A DNA stretch of 64,000 bases from DATJGR01 sp963812255 (GTDB taxonomy: Bacteria; Pseudomonadota; Gammaproteobacteria; Pseudomonadales; Azotimanducaceae): contig CAWEUM010000006.1 of NCBI GenBank assembly GCA_963812255.1, positions 62,001-126,000 on the forward strand, given 5' to 3'. Both the position numbers and the translations under genes were made by a program. The notes below the pieces were generated by a model, which was not told where the DNA came from, made no database searches, and saw only the letters and a program-made list of their open reading frames with translations. Position 1 is the first letter of the stretch. Every line of letters begins with the position of its first letter. Positions 33,401 through 43,172 of the stretch are shown here, piece after piece.

Positions 33401-36039
33401 GCGCCGCGGCGCGATTGAGTGACCTGAGGCAGCGCATCGTCGCGTCGGACGAACAGCTCGCCGAACGATTCTGGGCGGGGGAGGATATCGATGCCATCGT
33501 CCACGGCCGCGCGACGTTCTTCGATCAACTGATCAAAGGTCTGTGGAACCAGACCGAGTGGCCGGAGAGCGCCGGCGAACGGCTCGCGCTGTTCGCGGTC
33601 GGCGGTTACGGGCGCGGCGAACTGCACCCGCATTCCGACATCGATCTGCTGATCCTCGTTGACGGCGAATCGGTCAGCTACCGAGCCGGCATCGAGACGT
33701 TCGTACAGAACCTCTGGGACCTCAAACTCAATATCGGTCACAGCGTCAGAACGGTGGATGAGTGCCACCAGGAAGCGAAGGACGACATCGCAACCGCCAC
33801 GTCGATCCTCGAGCGTCGCTTGCTGGCCGGAACCCTCGCGCTGGACCGCCAGGTCGGACGGCTGTTCGCCACTGACGAGATCTGGCCGAGCGCGCGATTC
33901 TTCAGTGCCAAAGTCAACGAACAGCGCAAACGGCACAATCGTTATCAGGACGTCGAGTACAACCTCGAGCCCAACATCAAAGTGGCACCGGGCGGGTTGC
34001 GCGATATTCAAACCGTCGGCTGGATCATCAAACGCCACTTCGGCAACACGTCACAGGCCGATCTGACCGGGCGCGGTTTCCTGACGGCGCAGGAAAGTCA
34101 GTGGCTGGCCGAGGGTCGCCGCTTTCTATGGCGTGTGCGCTACGGTCTGCATCTGATCGTGGGACGCGCGGAAGATCGTTTGCTGTTCGACTACCAGCGC
34201 ACCTTGGCCGAACGATTGGGCTACAAGGACACCGATGCGCAGCTCGACGTCGAACAGTTCATGCACGACTACTATCGGCACGTGCTGAGCCTGCGCGAAG
34301 TCAATGACATTCTGCTGCAGCACTTCGACGAAACGATCTTGAGGGCGCACTACGAACCCGAAGTCGAACCGATCAACGAACGTTTCCAGATTCGCGACAA
34401 CTACATCGAAACGCGCTCAGACGACGTCTTTTCGCAGCATCCGCCGGCAATGATGGAACTGTTCGTGATCATGGCGAACCGGCGAGACATTTCCGGCGTT
34501 CGCGCAACAACCATTCGGCTCGTTCGCAATCACCTCGATCTGATCGACGACGATTTCCGCAACGACGCCGAGGTCACCGGATTGTTCATCGAGCTGTTGC
34601 GCGCGCCGTACACGTTGGTATCGCAATTGACCCGGATGCGCCGCTACGGCGTGCTGGGCCGGTACATTCCGGAGTTCGGCCGTGTCATCGGTCAGATGCA
34701 ACACGATCTGTTCCACATCTACACGGTGGACGCCCACACGATGATGGTGATCCGCAACATGCGCCGGTTGTTCTACCGATCGAGCCAGGAGACGGTTCCG
34801 GTCGCCTATCATTGCATCCGCAATCTACCGAAGATCGAACTGCTCTACATCGCGGGCCTGTTTCACGATATCGCAAAAGGGCGCGGCGGTGATCACTCGA
34901 CGCTGGGCGCCGCGGATGTCATTGCGTTCTGCCACCGCCATCGACTAGACGAAGACGATACGGAACTGGTGGCGTGGCTCGTTCGGGTGCATTTGCTGAT
35001 GTCTGCGACGGCACAGAACAAAGACATCACCGACCCGGTCGTGGTTCACGAATTCGCCAGTGAGGTGTGCACCGAAGTCCGATTGGATTACCTCTATACC
35101 CTGACCGTCGCTGACATCAACGCAACCAATCCGACACTGTGGAACGGCTGGCGCGCTACACTGATGCGGCAGCTGTACATCGAGACGCGCAAAGCGCTAC
35201 GTCGCGGCCTGAATCTCCCGGTTGATCGCGCCGCATATATCCACCAGCACAAGACCGAAGCGCTGGCGAGATTGTCGGAGCATGGTATCGACCAGGCGCG
35301 CACGCTGGCGCTGTGGGACGACCCCGATCCGGAGTTCTTCATGCAGCACTCGGTGGGTGAGATCGTGTCGTTGACCGAGGCCGTCGCGAAGCACGACCTG
35401 GCGTCCGGGCCACTGGTACTGGTACGCGATGTGGTCGGCCATGTTAGCGGCGAAGGCGCGACCGAGATCTTCCTCTACATGCGCGACCAACCTCGACTGT
35501 TCGCCGCGAGCGTCATCGCGCTCGATCAACTGAATCTCTCGATTCACGACGCGCGCATCCACACCTCTGCCGGCAACCACTGCTTCAACAGCTACATCGT
35601 GCTGGACGAATCCGGGAACTCGATCAGTTCAAACGCCGCTCGCGCACGGCACATCGAGCGCACGCTGATTGCACAGCTGTCCGATCTGGATCGCTATCCC
35701 GAAACGGTGAAACGGCGTATTCCGAGGCGTCTCAAACAGTTTCAGCGGCCAACCGAGGCGTACCTGTCGAACGACCCGGAGTTGCCGTGGTCGGTACTGC
35801 GTGTCGTCGCGTCGGACCGTCCCGGATTGCTAGCGCGCCTCGGCATCATCTTCGTAGACCTCGGCATCGATGTGCACGGCGCAAAGATCACGACCCTGGG
35901 CGAGCGCATCGAGGATTTGTTCTACATCAGCGGACGCGACGGTGCGCGGATCCGCGACGCAGCGCGAATCGACAGCGTAACGCAGGCGATCTGCAGACGT
36001 CTGGACCAGCACCTCAACGAAGAGACCTTGGCAAGCTGA
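33397..36039 (+). CDS. glnD: PII uridylyltransferase / uridylyl-removing enzyme
   Basis: Senses glutamine and attaches or removes UMP on PII proteins, controlling nitrogen assimilation. The 880-residue protein has the nucleotidyltransferase motif GGYGRGELHPHSDIDLL from residue 69, an HD hydrolase domain with HDIAKGRGGDHS at about 490, and two C-terminal ACT domains that bind glutamine. The GTG at 33397 overlaps the map stop and fits the family N-terminus; the open frame begins at 33286 inside map. dapC follows after 4 bases. Confidence 0.97.
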   Translation: MSAAARLSDLRQRIVASDEQLAERFWAGEDIDAIVHGRATFFDQLIKGLWNQTEWPESAGERLALFAVGGYGRGELHPHSDIDLLILVDGESVSYRAGIETFVQNLWDLKLNIGHSVRTVDECHQEAKDDIATATSILERRLLAGTLALDRQVGRLFATDEIWPSARFFSAKVNEQRKRHNRYQDVEYNLEPNIKVAPGGLRDIQTVGWIIKRHFGNTSQADLTGRGFLTAQESQWLAEGRRFLWRVRYGLHLIVGRAEDRLLFDYQRTLAERLGYKDTDAQLDVEQFMHDYYRHVLSLREVNDILLQHFDETILRAHYEPEVEPINERFQIRDNYIETRSDDVFSQHPPAMMELFVIMANRRDISGVRATTIRLVRNHLDLIDDDFRNDAEVTGLFIELLRAPYTLVSQLTRMRRYGVLGRYIPEFGRVIGQMQHDLFHIYTVDAHTMMVIRNMRRLFYRSSQETVPVAYHCIRNLPKIELLYIAGLFHDIAKGRGGDHSTLGAADVIAFCHRHRLDEDDTELVAWLVRVHLLMSATAQNKDITDPVVVHEFASEVCTEVRLDYLYTLTVADINATNPTLWNGWRATLMRQLYIETRKALRRGLNLPVDRAAYIHQHKTEALARLSEHGIDQARTLALWDDPDPEFFMQHSVGEIVSLTEAVAKHDLASGPLVLVRDVVGHVSGEGATEIFLYMRDQPRLFAASVIALDQLNLSIHDARIHTSAGNHCFNSYIVLDESGNSISSNAARARHIERTLIAQLSDLDRYPETVKRRIPRRLKQFQRPTEAYLSNDPELPWSVLRVVASDRPGLLARLGIIFVDLGIDVHGAKITTLGERIEDLFYISGRDGARIRDAARIDSVTQAICRRLDQHLNEETLAS

Positions 36040-36043
36040 TCAC

Positions 36044-37249
36044 GTGAATCCGTTCCTCGACGCGCTGCAGCCGTATCCGTTCGAGCGCATGAACGCATTG
36101 AAGGCCGGCTTGCGCGTACGCAGCAACGCGAGGCACATCGCGCTGTCGATCGGTGAGCCAAAACATCCAACCGCGCAATTTCTGCTTGACGCGGCGGGCG
36201 ACCCGGCCTGGCTGCGCTCAGGACTCGCGGCCTACCCCGCTACGCGCGGCAGCGACTCGCTGCGCGCAGCAATCAGCGACTGGGCAACGAAGCGTTTCGC
36301 ACTGCGATCGGACGCATTGACAGCCAGCAGGCACGTGTTGCCGGTCAGCGGGACGCGTGAAGCGCTGTTTTCGTTCGCGCAATGCGTTTTGTCGGGACGC
36401 ACCGGCAGCTGCGCGGTACTGCCAAATCCGTTCTACCAGATTTACGAAGGGGCGGTACTGCTGCGCGGCACGGTGCCGTACTATGTAGCCTGTTCGGAAG
36501 CGACTGGATACCTGGCCAACTTTGATGCCGTTCCAGAGTCGGTGTGGCAGGACTGTGAATTACTGTTCATCTGCACGCCGGGCAACCCCACCGGCGCGGT
36601 GATGTCGCTGGACCAGTTGACGCGGTTGATCACCCTCGCCGACCGCTATGACTTCGTTATCGCCTCCGACGAATGTTATTCCGAGATCTACGCCGATGAA
36701 TCGCGTCCGCCGCCCGGTTTGCTGCAGGCGTGTGCGCGGATGGGTCGCGACGACTTCGCCCGATGCATCGTCTTCCACAGTCTGTCGAAGCGCTCCAACC
36801 TCCCGGGACTGCGCAGCGGTTTCGTCGCCGGCGATGCGGCGATTCTCGACCGCTATTTCCAGTACCGCACCTACCACGGCTGTGCGATGCCGGCGCATGT
36901 TCAGCAGGTGAGCGAACTGGCCTGGTGCGACGAGCGGCACGTCATCGACAATCGCGCGCTGTACCGCGAAAAGTTCGCTCGAGTCACCCCCCTGCTAGCT
37001 GGGATCCTCGACGTGCGCGAACCTGACGCGGGGTTCTATTACTGGCCGCAGACGCCGATCGACGATACCGAGTTCACTCGCCGTTTGTTCGTCGAGGAAC
37101 ACGTCACCGTACTACCCGGGCGCTTCCTGTCGCGCCCACAGGGCAGCGTCGATCCGGGCGCGAACCGGATTCGAATGGCGATGGTCGCCGATTTGACAGA
37201 GTGCATCGACGCCGCCGAACGCATCGGCCGCTTTGCGCGCACGCTGTGA
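36044..37249 (+). CDS. dapC: Succinyldiaminopimelate transaminase
   Basis: PLP-dependent aminotransferase of the succinylase branch of lysine/diaminopimelate synthesis. The 401-residue fold-type I protein has FICTPGNPTGAV, SDECYSEIY, and the PLP lysine at about 249 in HSLSKRSNLPGLRSGFVAG. It starts with GTG. The order glnD-dapC-dapD-dapE matches the Pseudomonas neighbourhood. Assignment as DapC rather than another aspartate-type aminotransferase rests on that context and on the opening LQPYPFERMNAL. Confidence 0.92.
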   Translation: MNPFLDALQPYPFERMNALKAGLRVRSNARHIALSIGEPKHPTAQFLLDAAGDPAWLRSGLAAYPATRGSDSLRAAISDWATKRFALRSDALTASRHVLPVSGTREALFSFAQCVLSGRTGSCAVLPNPFYQIYEGAVLLRGTVPYYVACSEATGYLANFDAVPESVWQDCELLFICTPGNPTGAVMSLDQLTRLITLADRYDFVIASDECYSEIYADESRPPPGLLQACARMGRDDFARCIVFHSLSKRSNLPGLRSGFVAGDAAILDRYFQYRTYHGCAMPAHVQQVSELAWCDERHVIDNRALYREKFARVTPLLAGILDVREPDAGFYYWPQTPIDDTEFTRRLFVEEHVTVLPGRFLSRPQGSVDPGANRIRMAMVADLTECIDAAERIGRFARTL

Positions 37250-37307
37250 TCGGGGCGTCGATGTGTTGTGATAGGTTATCTCCCCACACGGCAGCGTCGG
37301 GGATTGT

Positions 37308-38330
37308 ATGACTGAACTGTTTGCATTCGGGATCGGCCACGCGACCCGCAGTCGCGCCGGCAGAACGCTCGAGGTCTACTTCCCGGCACCGGTCAAAGAT
37401 CCGTCCGACGCGGCGGCGGACGTGCTGCGATCGCACCTCAATATCGGTGTCAGCACACTGGAACCCGCTCAGGCCGACGCACTCGCGCACATGCTGACCA
37501 ACGTCGGAGCGAGAGACGTCGCGCGCGGCTGTTCGCTGCTCGCGGAAATCGACACGCCCCTGACGGTGGTCCTGCTCGACCGAGACAACGCGATTTCATC
37601 AACGGCCGAGGCGTATCTCAAACTGCAACTGCTATCGCATCGTCTGGCGCTGCCCAATACGCTGAATCTTGACGGCATATTCGCGGAACTGCCCAATGTG
37701 GCGTGGACCAGCGAAGGGGCCATCGATGTCGACGACGTCCAGGCAGCATTGATCGCCGCGCGGCGCGCCGGCAAACAGCTGACGGTGAACTCGCTGGACA
37801 AGTTTCCACGGATGACCGACTACGTCATCCCGAGCGGCGTGCGCATCGCCGACGCGTCACGCATCCGTCTCGGCGCCTATCTGGGAGACGGCACCACGGT
37901 CATGCACGAGGGTTTCGTCAATTTCAACGCGGGCGCGCTCGGCCCGAACATGATCGAGGGCCGCATCTCTCAGGGGGTGGTTGTCGGGGAACACACGGAC
38001 CTTGGCGGCGGTTCCAGCACCATGGGCACGTTGTCCGGCGGCGGCAACATAAAGGTGAGCGTCGGTCGTCATTGCCTGATCGGCGCCAACGCCGGCACGG
38101 GTATCTCGTTGGGTGATCGGTGCACGATCGAAGCGGGTCTCTACATTACCGGTGGAACGATCGTCGAGGTGATCGACGAGGACGGCAATGAAGTGCGCAC
38201 GGCCAAGGGTCGCGAGTTGTCGGGACTCTCGGATATGTTGTTCATCCGCAACAGCCGCACCAGCAAAGTAGAATGCCGGACGAATCGCGCTGCGATCAAG
38301 CTCAACGAACAGCTGCACGCACACAATTAG
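37308..38330 (+). CDS. dapD: Tetrahydrodipicolinate N-succinyltransferase (Pseudomonas-type)
   Basis: Succinylates tetrahydrodipicolinate, the committed step of the succinylase branch. At 340 residues it is the longer DapD type known from Pseudomonas, not the 274-residue E. coli type. It has a hexapeptide-repeat beta-helix with FVNFNAGALG, EGRISQGVVVG, GGGSSTMGTLSGGG and GANAGTGISLGD. GGGGA lies just before the ATG. Confidence 0.95.
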   Translation: MTELFAFGIGHATRSRAGRTLEVYFPAPVKDPSDAAADVLRSHLNIGVSTLEPAQADALAHMLTNVGARDVARGCSLLAEIDTPLTVVLLDRDNAISSTAEAYLKLQLLSHRLALPNTLNLDGIFAELPNVAWTSEGAIDVDDVQAALIAARRAGKQLTVNSLDKFPRMTDYVIPSGVRIADASRIRLGAYLGDGTTVMHEGFVNFNAGALGPNMIEGRISQGVVVGEHTDLGGGSSTMGTLSGGGNIKVSVGRHCLIGANAGTGISLGDRCTIEAGLYITGGTIVEVIDEDGNEVRTAKGRELSGLSDMLFIRNSRTSKVECRTNRAAIKLNEQLHAHN

Positions 38331-38341
38331 TGTCGAGTGCG

Positions 38342-39469
38342 ATGGACGTTCTGACGCTTAGCGAGAATCTGATCCGGTGCGCCTCGGTGACCCCGAACGA
38401 CGCTGGATGCCAGGCGCTATTGATCACGCAGCTCGAGCGGCTGGGGTTCAGCATCACCCCAATGCCGTTCGGTGACGTCGCCAATTTCTGGGCGCGTCGC
38501 GGTACCGCATCGCCTCTGATCGCATTTGCCGGTCACACTGATGTCGTGCCGACCGGACCCGAGACGCATTGGACATCGCCACCGTTCGATCCGATCGTGC
38601 GCGGCGAGATGTTGTACGGCCGCGGCGCGGCGGACATGAAGACCGCGCTGGCCGCGATGCTCAGCGCGATCGAACGTCTGCTTCAGACAACGCCGAATCA
38701 CGCCGGCTCGATCGGCATGCTGATCACCAGCGACGAAGAAGGCGATGCGATTGATGGCACCGTCAAGGTCATTGAACGGCTGCGGCACGAAGGCACCCAT
38801 ATCGACTATTGCATCGTAGGCGAGCCCTCATCGAAGCAAACACTGGGCGACATGATCCGAATCGGACGCCGCGGCTCGTTGACCGGTCGCGCGCAGATTC
38901 GGGGCATTCAAGGACACGTTGCTTATCCCGAGAAGGTTCGCAATCCTATCCATCTTGCAGCCCCGGCGATCGTCGAACTGACGACCCGGCAATGGGATGC
39001 CGGCAACGCGCACTTCCCCGCCACAAGCTTCCAGATTTCCAACCTGCACGCAGGCACCGGCGCCGGCAATGTTGCGCCGGGCACGCTGGAAATCCTGTTC
39101 AATTTTCGGTTCAACACCGAGCAGACGCCCGATCGATTGCGCGATTCAGTTGCCGCGGTCTTCGCGCAGCACGGCCTCGACGTCGATATCGAATGGACAC
39201 TTTCGGGCATGCCGTTTCTGACCGAACGCGGCCGCCTCGTCGATGCGGTTTCCGCTAGCGTTGCGCAGGTGACTGGCCACCTACCGGAACTCTCGACGGG
39301 CGGGGGAACGTCCGACGGACGATTCATCGCGTCGGAGCGCACCGAGGTCGTCGAAGTCGGCGTCGTCAACGCGACGATTCACGCCGTCGACGAGTGTGTG
39401 GCAGTGGACGACATTCACCGGCTTGCCGACGTCTATCTCGGTGTGTTGCACCGTCTGCTGAGCGATTGA
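38342..39469 (+). CDS. dapE: Succinyl-diaminopimelate desuccinylase
   Basis: Zinc hydrolase that releases LL-diaminopimelate. The 375-residue M20-family protein has AGHTDVVPTG (His65, Asp67), GRGAADMKT (Asp98), SDEEGDA (Glu133, Glu134) and GGTSDGRF. The ATG at 38342 is preferred; a GTG at 38330, overlapping the dapD stop, would add four residues. With lysC, dapC and dapD it forms much of the lysine route in this window. Confidence 0.96.
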   Translation: MDVLTLSENLIRCASVTPNDAGCQALLITQLERLGFSITPMPFGDVANFWARRGTASPLIAFAGHTDVVPTGPETHWTSPPFDPIVRGEMLYGRGAADMKTALAAMLSAIERLLQTTPNHAGSIGMLITSDEEGDAIDGTVKVIERLRHEGTHIDYCIVGEPSSKQTLGDMIRIGRRGSLTGRAQIRGIQGHVAYPEKVRNPIHLAAPAIVELTTRQWDAGNAHFPATSFQISNLHAGTGAGNVAPGTLEILFNFRFNTEQTPDRLRDSVAAVFAQHGLDVDIEWTLSGMPFLTERGRLVDAVSASVAQVTGHLPELSTGGGTSDGRFIASERTEVVEVGVVNATIHAVDECVAVDDIHRLADVYLGVLHRLLSD

Positions 39470-39473
39470 CGCG

Positions 39474-40208
39474 ATGTCGCGCGCCGTTCACCTGACACTG
39501 ATCGGCGTTGCCACCTTTATAGTCTGCGTTTGTGCCTTCGCACCCGCGTCGCTGATCCGCTACGCGCTGCCCGCTGCCTCACCGATCACGCTCGCAGGTC
39601 CAACAGGCAGCGTGTGGCGGGGATCGGGGGATCTTGCAGTGGCGGGGGCGCGTCTCGGGCGCATCGACTGGTCGTACGCACCATCGGCCTTGTTGAGTGG
39701 CAGTGTCGGTTTCGATCTGCGCGTGCACGGTGATCACATAGACGTGTCGGGACGCGCGACCGCTGCGGCGCGATCGGCTCACGCCAATCTGAGCGGAAAC
39801 GTCGACACCGCGCTGCTCGCCGACACTTTATCGCGATATGACCTCGACATTCCTGGGAGCATCACGATCGAGGACCTCAATCTCACGGAAATGTACGGCG
39901 CGCCGCTGCCGCAGGTCCGCGGTCAGCTGAAGTGGACCGGTGGCGAGGTTGCCTACCGATTGTCCGGCCGCGACCACCGCGTCAAGCTGCCGTCGTTGGT
40001 CGGGTTCATCGACTCGGCATCCGGTCAACCGGAAATATCTGTGTATCAAGTGAACGATAAGATGCCGCTGATGCTGGCGAAGGTTTCCGCGAATGGCTTG
40101 GCAACCGTGGGAATTACCAAGCAGTTCACAAAAATGTTGGGTGAGCCTTGGCCAGGCGGTGAGCCCGATCACGCAGTCGTTCTGGAGGTGGGTGAGAAAC
40201 TATTCTAA
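39474..40208 (+). CDS. gspN: Type II secretion system protein GspN
   Basis: Accessory inner-membrane component of type II secretion, present in only some systems. The 244-residue protein has an N-terminal membrane segment (about residues 6-26) and then a periplasmic domain with the GspN features: PTGSVWRGSGDL, IDWSYAPSALLSG and the C-terminal KQFTKMLGEPWPGG. It starts 4 bases after dapE and is followed by gspC. The other core secretion genes (gspE-M) are not in the window. Confidence 0.85.
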   Translation: MSRAVHLTLIGVATFIVCVCAFAPASLIRYALPAASPITLAGPTGSVWRGSGDLAVAGARLGRIDWSYAPSALLSGSVGFDLRVHGDHIDVSGRATAAARSAHANLSGNVDTALLADTLSRYDLDIPGSITIEDLNLTEMYGAPLPQVRGQLKWTGGEVAYRLSGRDHRVKLPSLVGFIDSASGQPEISVYQVNDKMPLMLAKVSANGLATVGITKQFTKMLGEPWPGGEPDHAVVLEVGEKLF

Positions 40209-40237
40209 ACTCCGCGCCACCCACGAGTTCCGCTGCT

Positions 40238-41164
40238 GTGCATAGTCTCACCAACAGACTCGTCGAACCCGCAAAGATACTGATCATCATTGGAATCGCA
40301 TATTCACTCGCGACCGCGGGCTGGTATGTCATATCCGGGCCGACACCGGTGGCACTGACCGAAGCTAAAATTGCCACGCGCACAACCAAACCCGCGCTGA
40401 GTGCATCCGAAATCGTGGCGCGCAACTTGTTCGGCAAGGTGCTGACAGCGGGTCCGGCACCTACTGTGTACGACGCGCCCGAAACGCGACTGCGTTTGAC
40501 ACTCGAAGGTGTTTTCCAGGCAGAGACGCCGGAGGAATCGGCGGCGATCGTCTCAGAACAAGGCAAACCCGGCGAGCTGTTCCTGGTAGGCGGGAAGATG
40601 CCCGGCAATGCCGTGTTGACGGAGGTGCACGCAGATCGAATCGTGCTGCGACGCGGTGGCGTCTACGAAACACTTCGATTCCCCGAGGAAACCGCGGTGC
40701 TCGCCAACGACACCGCGATCTACGACGAACCATCGTCCTCGGTCATGATGCTGGGGGCCCCGGCCCCAGACAGCGAAGATCAAGCTTCCGAAGCACCGGA
40801 CCTCAGCGCCGAAGCCCCGCCGCAAGCGTCGTCGGAAGAACCACCCGCGAGCATCGGCAGTGTCGTGCAGAGCTATCGCGAAAAACTCGAACAGGATCCG
40901 GTCGGCACACTGAATTCGTTGGGGGTCGCTCCCGTATCGTCGGCCGGCGCAAAAGGATATCGGCTCGATACTCTCGCGAGTTCTCCGTATCTGGCACAAA
41001 CCGGTCTGCAGGCAGGCGACGTGATACTGTCGGTGAACGGGCGTCCGGTCGGCGACGTACAACAGGACCAGGCCCAGCTTGATAACATAGTGGCTCAAGG
41101 ATCGGCGCGCATCGAAGTACAGCGCGGTACGCGGCGATTCTTCGTGACCGCCTCACTGAAGTAG
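40238..41164 (+). CDS. gspC: Type II secretion system protein GspC
   Basis: Inner-membrane clamp that connects the inner-membrane platform to the outer-membrane secretin. The 308-residue protein has a membrane segment (about 13-33), the homology region (LSASEIVARNLFGKV then RLRLTLEGVF), a proline/glutamate/serine-rich linker (about 168-208) and a C-terminal PDZ domain (about 225-300, LQAGDVILSVNGRPV). The start is GTG. It lies 9 bases before gspD, whose N0 domain its homology region should bind. Confidence 0.9.
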   Translation: MHSLTNRLVEPAKILIIIGIAYSLATAGWYVISGPTPVALTEAKIATRTTKPALSASEIVARNLFGKVLTAGPAPTVYDAPETRLRLTLEGVFQAETPEESAAIVSEQGKPGELFLVGGKMPGNAVLTEVHADRIVLRRGGVYETLRFPEETAVLANDTAIYDEPSSSVMMLGAPAPDSEDQASEAPDLSAEAPPQASSEEPPASIGSVVQSYREKLEQDPVGTLNSLGVAPVSSAGAKGYRLDTLASSPYLAQTGLQAGDVILSVNGRPVGDVQQDQAQLDNIVAQGSARIEVQRGTRRFFVTASLK

Positions 41165-41173
41165 AACCCACTG

Positions 41174-43159
41174 ATGCAATCACTCATTTCGACGCGAATA
41201 GGCGCACTTCTGCGCATATTGCTGCTATCCGCCATGCTGCTTCCTGCCAGCACCACGTTCGCCCAGGAACAAACCTGGAAGATCAATCTGAAGAATGCGG
41301 ATATCAACGAATTCGTTTCTCAGATCGCAGCGATCACCGGCAAGACATTCGTTGTCGACCCGCGCGTGAAAGGCAAAGTCACCGTGATCTCCAACGCCAG
41401 CCTCAACGAACACGACGTGTACGAGCTGTTTCTCTCCGTTCTGCGAGTGCACGGTTTTGCCGCGATCGAAACCAGCGGCGTGGTACGCATCCAGCAACAG
41501 ACGCTCGCCAAACAGAGCGGCAGTCCAATGGACGACGCCAAGGACATTTCCGGGGAAGAGCTCGTAACCCGCGTCATCTCCGCCCAATACGTCGACTCGA
41601 ATGAGTTGGTGAAAACGTTGCGGCCGATGATCCCGCAATACGGCAACATCGCCGCAATCGCGAATCCCAACGTCGTGATCATCAGTGATCACGCCGACAA
41701 CGTCGTGCGACTGATGCGGCTCATCCGCAAGATCGACGTGCCGGGCGACGAACAGGTGGTCGTCGTGCCGCTCAAAGACGCGTGGGTTGGCAACGTCGTA
41801 GAACTGTTGCAGAAGCTCGCGCCAGAACAACTCGGTAGCGGTGCCAAGGGACCGCAGAGCATTCAGATCATTGCGAATGAGCGCAACAACAGCCTGGTTT
41901 TGCGGGGCAAGACGCGCCCGGTCGCCGAGATTCGAAAACTGATCACCGATCTCGACCAACCCGCGACCGAAACCGGCGCGACCCGAGTCATCTATTTGTC
42001 GCATGGCGATGCCAAGAATGTTGCCGAGATCGTCCGCTCGCTGGTGACTGGAAGCTCACCAACGAGCACCGGGGGCGGCAGCGCTGGCGGCGCGACGGTC
42101 GCCGTCTCCTCGCCCACGAAGCTCAATATTCAGGCGGACGAAACGACCAACTCCGTCATCGTGCGCGCCGATCCGGCCGACATGAGCGAAATCCTCGACA
42201 TCATTCACAAGCTCGATGTGCGCCGCACGCAGGTGCTGATCGAAGCCGCGATCGTCGAGATCTCGCTGGACAACTCGTTGAACTACGGCGTCGACTTCGC
42301 CGGTGTCGATACCAGCGGCAACGCAGTACCTTTGATCAGCACTGCGCTCAGCCCGTCGATCGCCGCACTGATCGCCGCGCTGAAAGGTGCCACCGACGCA
42401 AACGGCAACCCAATCGTACCGATCGCCGCGGTCAGCGCGCTCACCTCTCCAGGCATCGCAGTGGCCAAACTCAGTACCAATGGATTCTCGTTCGCGGCAG
42501 TGCTGCAGGCACTCGCCACCAGCAGCAAGGCGAACCTGTTGTCGACCCCAAGCATCCTCACCCTGGACAACGCCGAGGCGAAGATCCTCGTCGGCCAGGA
42601 GGTACCGTTTCGAACGGGTACGTTCACGACCAATGCCAACGGTGCGGACAATCCGTTCACGACAATTCAACGCAAAGACGTCGGTATCACTCTGACCGTT
42701 ACGCCGCATATTCACGATGGGACCTCGGTACGTCTGGATGTCGCGCAGGAGGTATCGAATCTTGTGCTGAGTTCGCTGGCGGCGGTATCGACGGATACAC
42801 TGTCCGACGTCGTGACGAACAAACGCGAGATCAAGACGACGGTGCTGGCAGAGGACAAGGAGACGATCGTGTTGGGGGGACTGATCGAAGACGACATTCA
42901 GGATACCAAGAAGAAAGTACCGCTCCTCGGCGACATTCCATGGCTCGGCAAGCTGTTTCAGAACACGCAGAAGCAGCACACCAAGAAGAGCCTGCTGGTA
43001 TTCCTGCGCCCGACCGTATTGCGATCGACTGAAGACGTGAAACAAGTCACCGAACGCAAATACCAGAAGGTCTGGGAGATCACGATCAACTCCGACGACA
43101 GCAAGACGCATTCCGCGCCGCTGCCCGCACTCGACACGATCTACGACGGCCGCAAGTAG
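41174..43159 (+). CDS. gspD: Type II secretion system secretin GspD
   Basis: Outer-membrane channel of the type II secretion system. The 661-residue precursor has a signal peptide ending TTFA near residue 29, the N0 domain (WKINLKNADINEFV), three N1-N3 modules (for example IIANERNNSLVLRG), and the C-terminal secretin domain with VGQEVPFRTG and VPLLGDIPWLGKLF. A Gly/Ser/Thr-rich insert lies near residues 295-310. It follows gspN and gspC, and plsB begins 13 bases later. Confidence 0.95.
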   Translation: MQSLISTRIGALLRILLLSAMLLPASTTFAQEQTWKINLKNADINEFVSQIAAITGKTFVVDPRVKGKVTVISNASLNEHDVYELFLSVLRVHGFAAIETSGVVRIQQQTLAKQSGSPMDDAKDISGEELVTRVISAQYVDSNELVKTLRPMIPQYGNIAAIANPNVVIISDHADNVVRLMRLIRKIDVPGDEQVVVVPLKDAWVGNVVELLQKLAPEQLGSGAKGPQSIQIIANERNNSLVLRGKTRPVAEIRKLITDLDQPATETGATRVIYLSHGDAKNVAEIVRSLVTGSSPTSTGGGSAGGATVAVSSPTKLNIQADETTNSVIVRADPADMSEILDIIHKLDVRRTQVLIEAAIVEISLDNSLNYGVDFAGVDTSGNAVPLISTALSPSIAALIAALKGATDANGNPIVPIAAVSALTSPGIAVAKLSTNGFSFAAVLQALATSSKANLLSTPSILTLDNAEAKILVGQEVPFRTGTFTTNANGADNPFTTIQRKDVGITLTVTPHIHDGTSVRLDVAQEVSNLVLSSLAAVSTDTLSDVVTNKREIKTTVLAEDKETIVLGGLIEDDIQDTKKKVPLLGDIPWLGKLFQNTQKQHTKKSLLVFLRPTVLRSTEDVKQVTERKYQKVWEITINSDDSKTHSAPLPALDTIYDGRK

Positions 43160-43172
43160 CAGCGCAGTTCCA

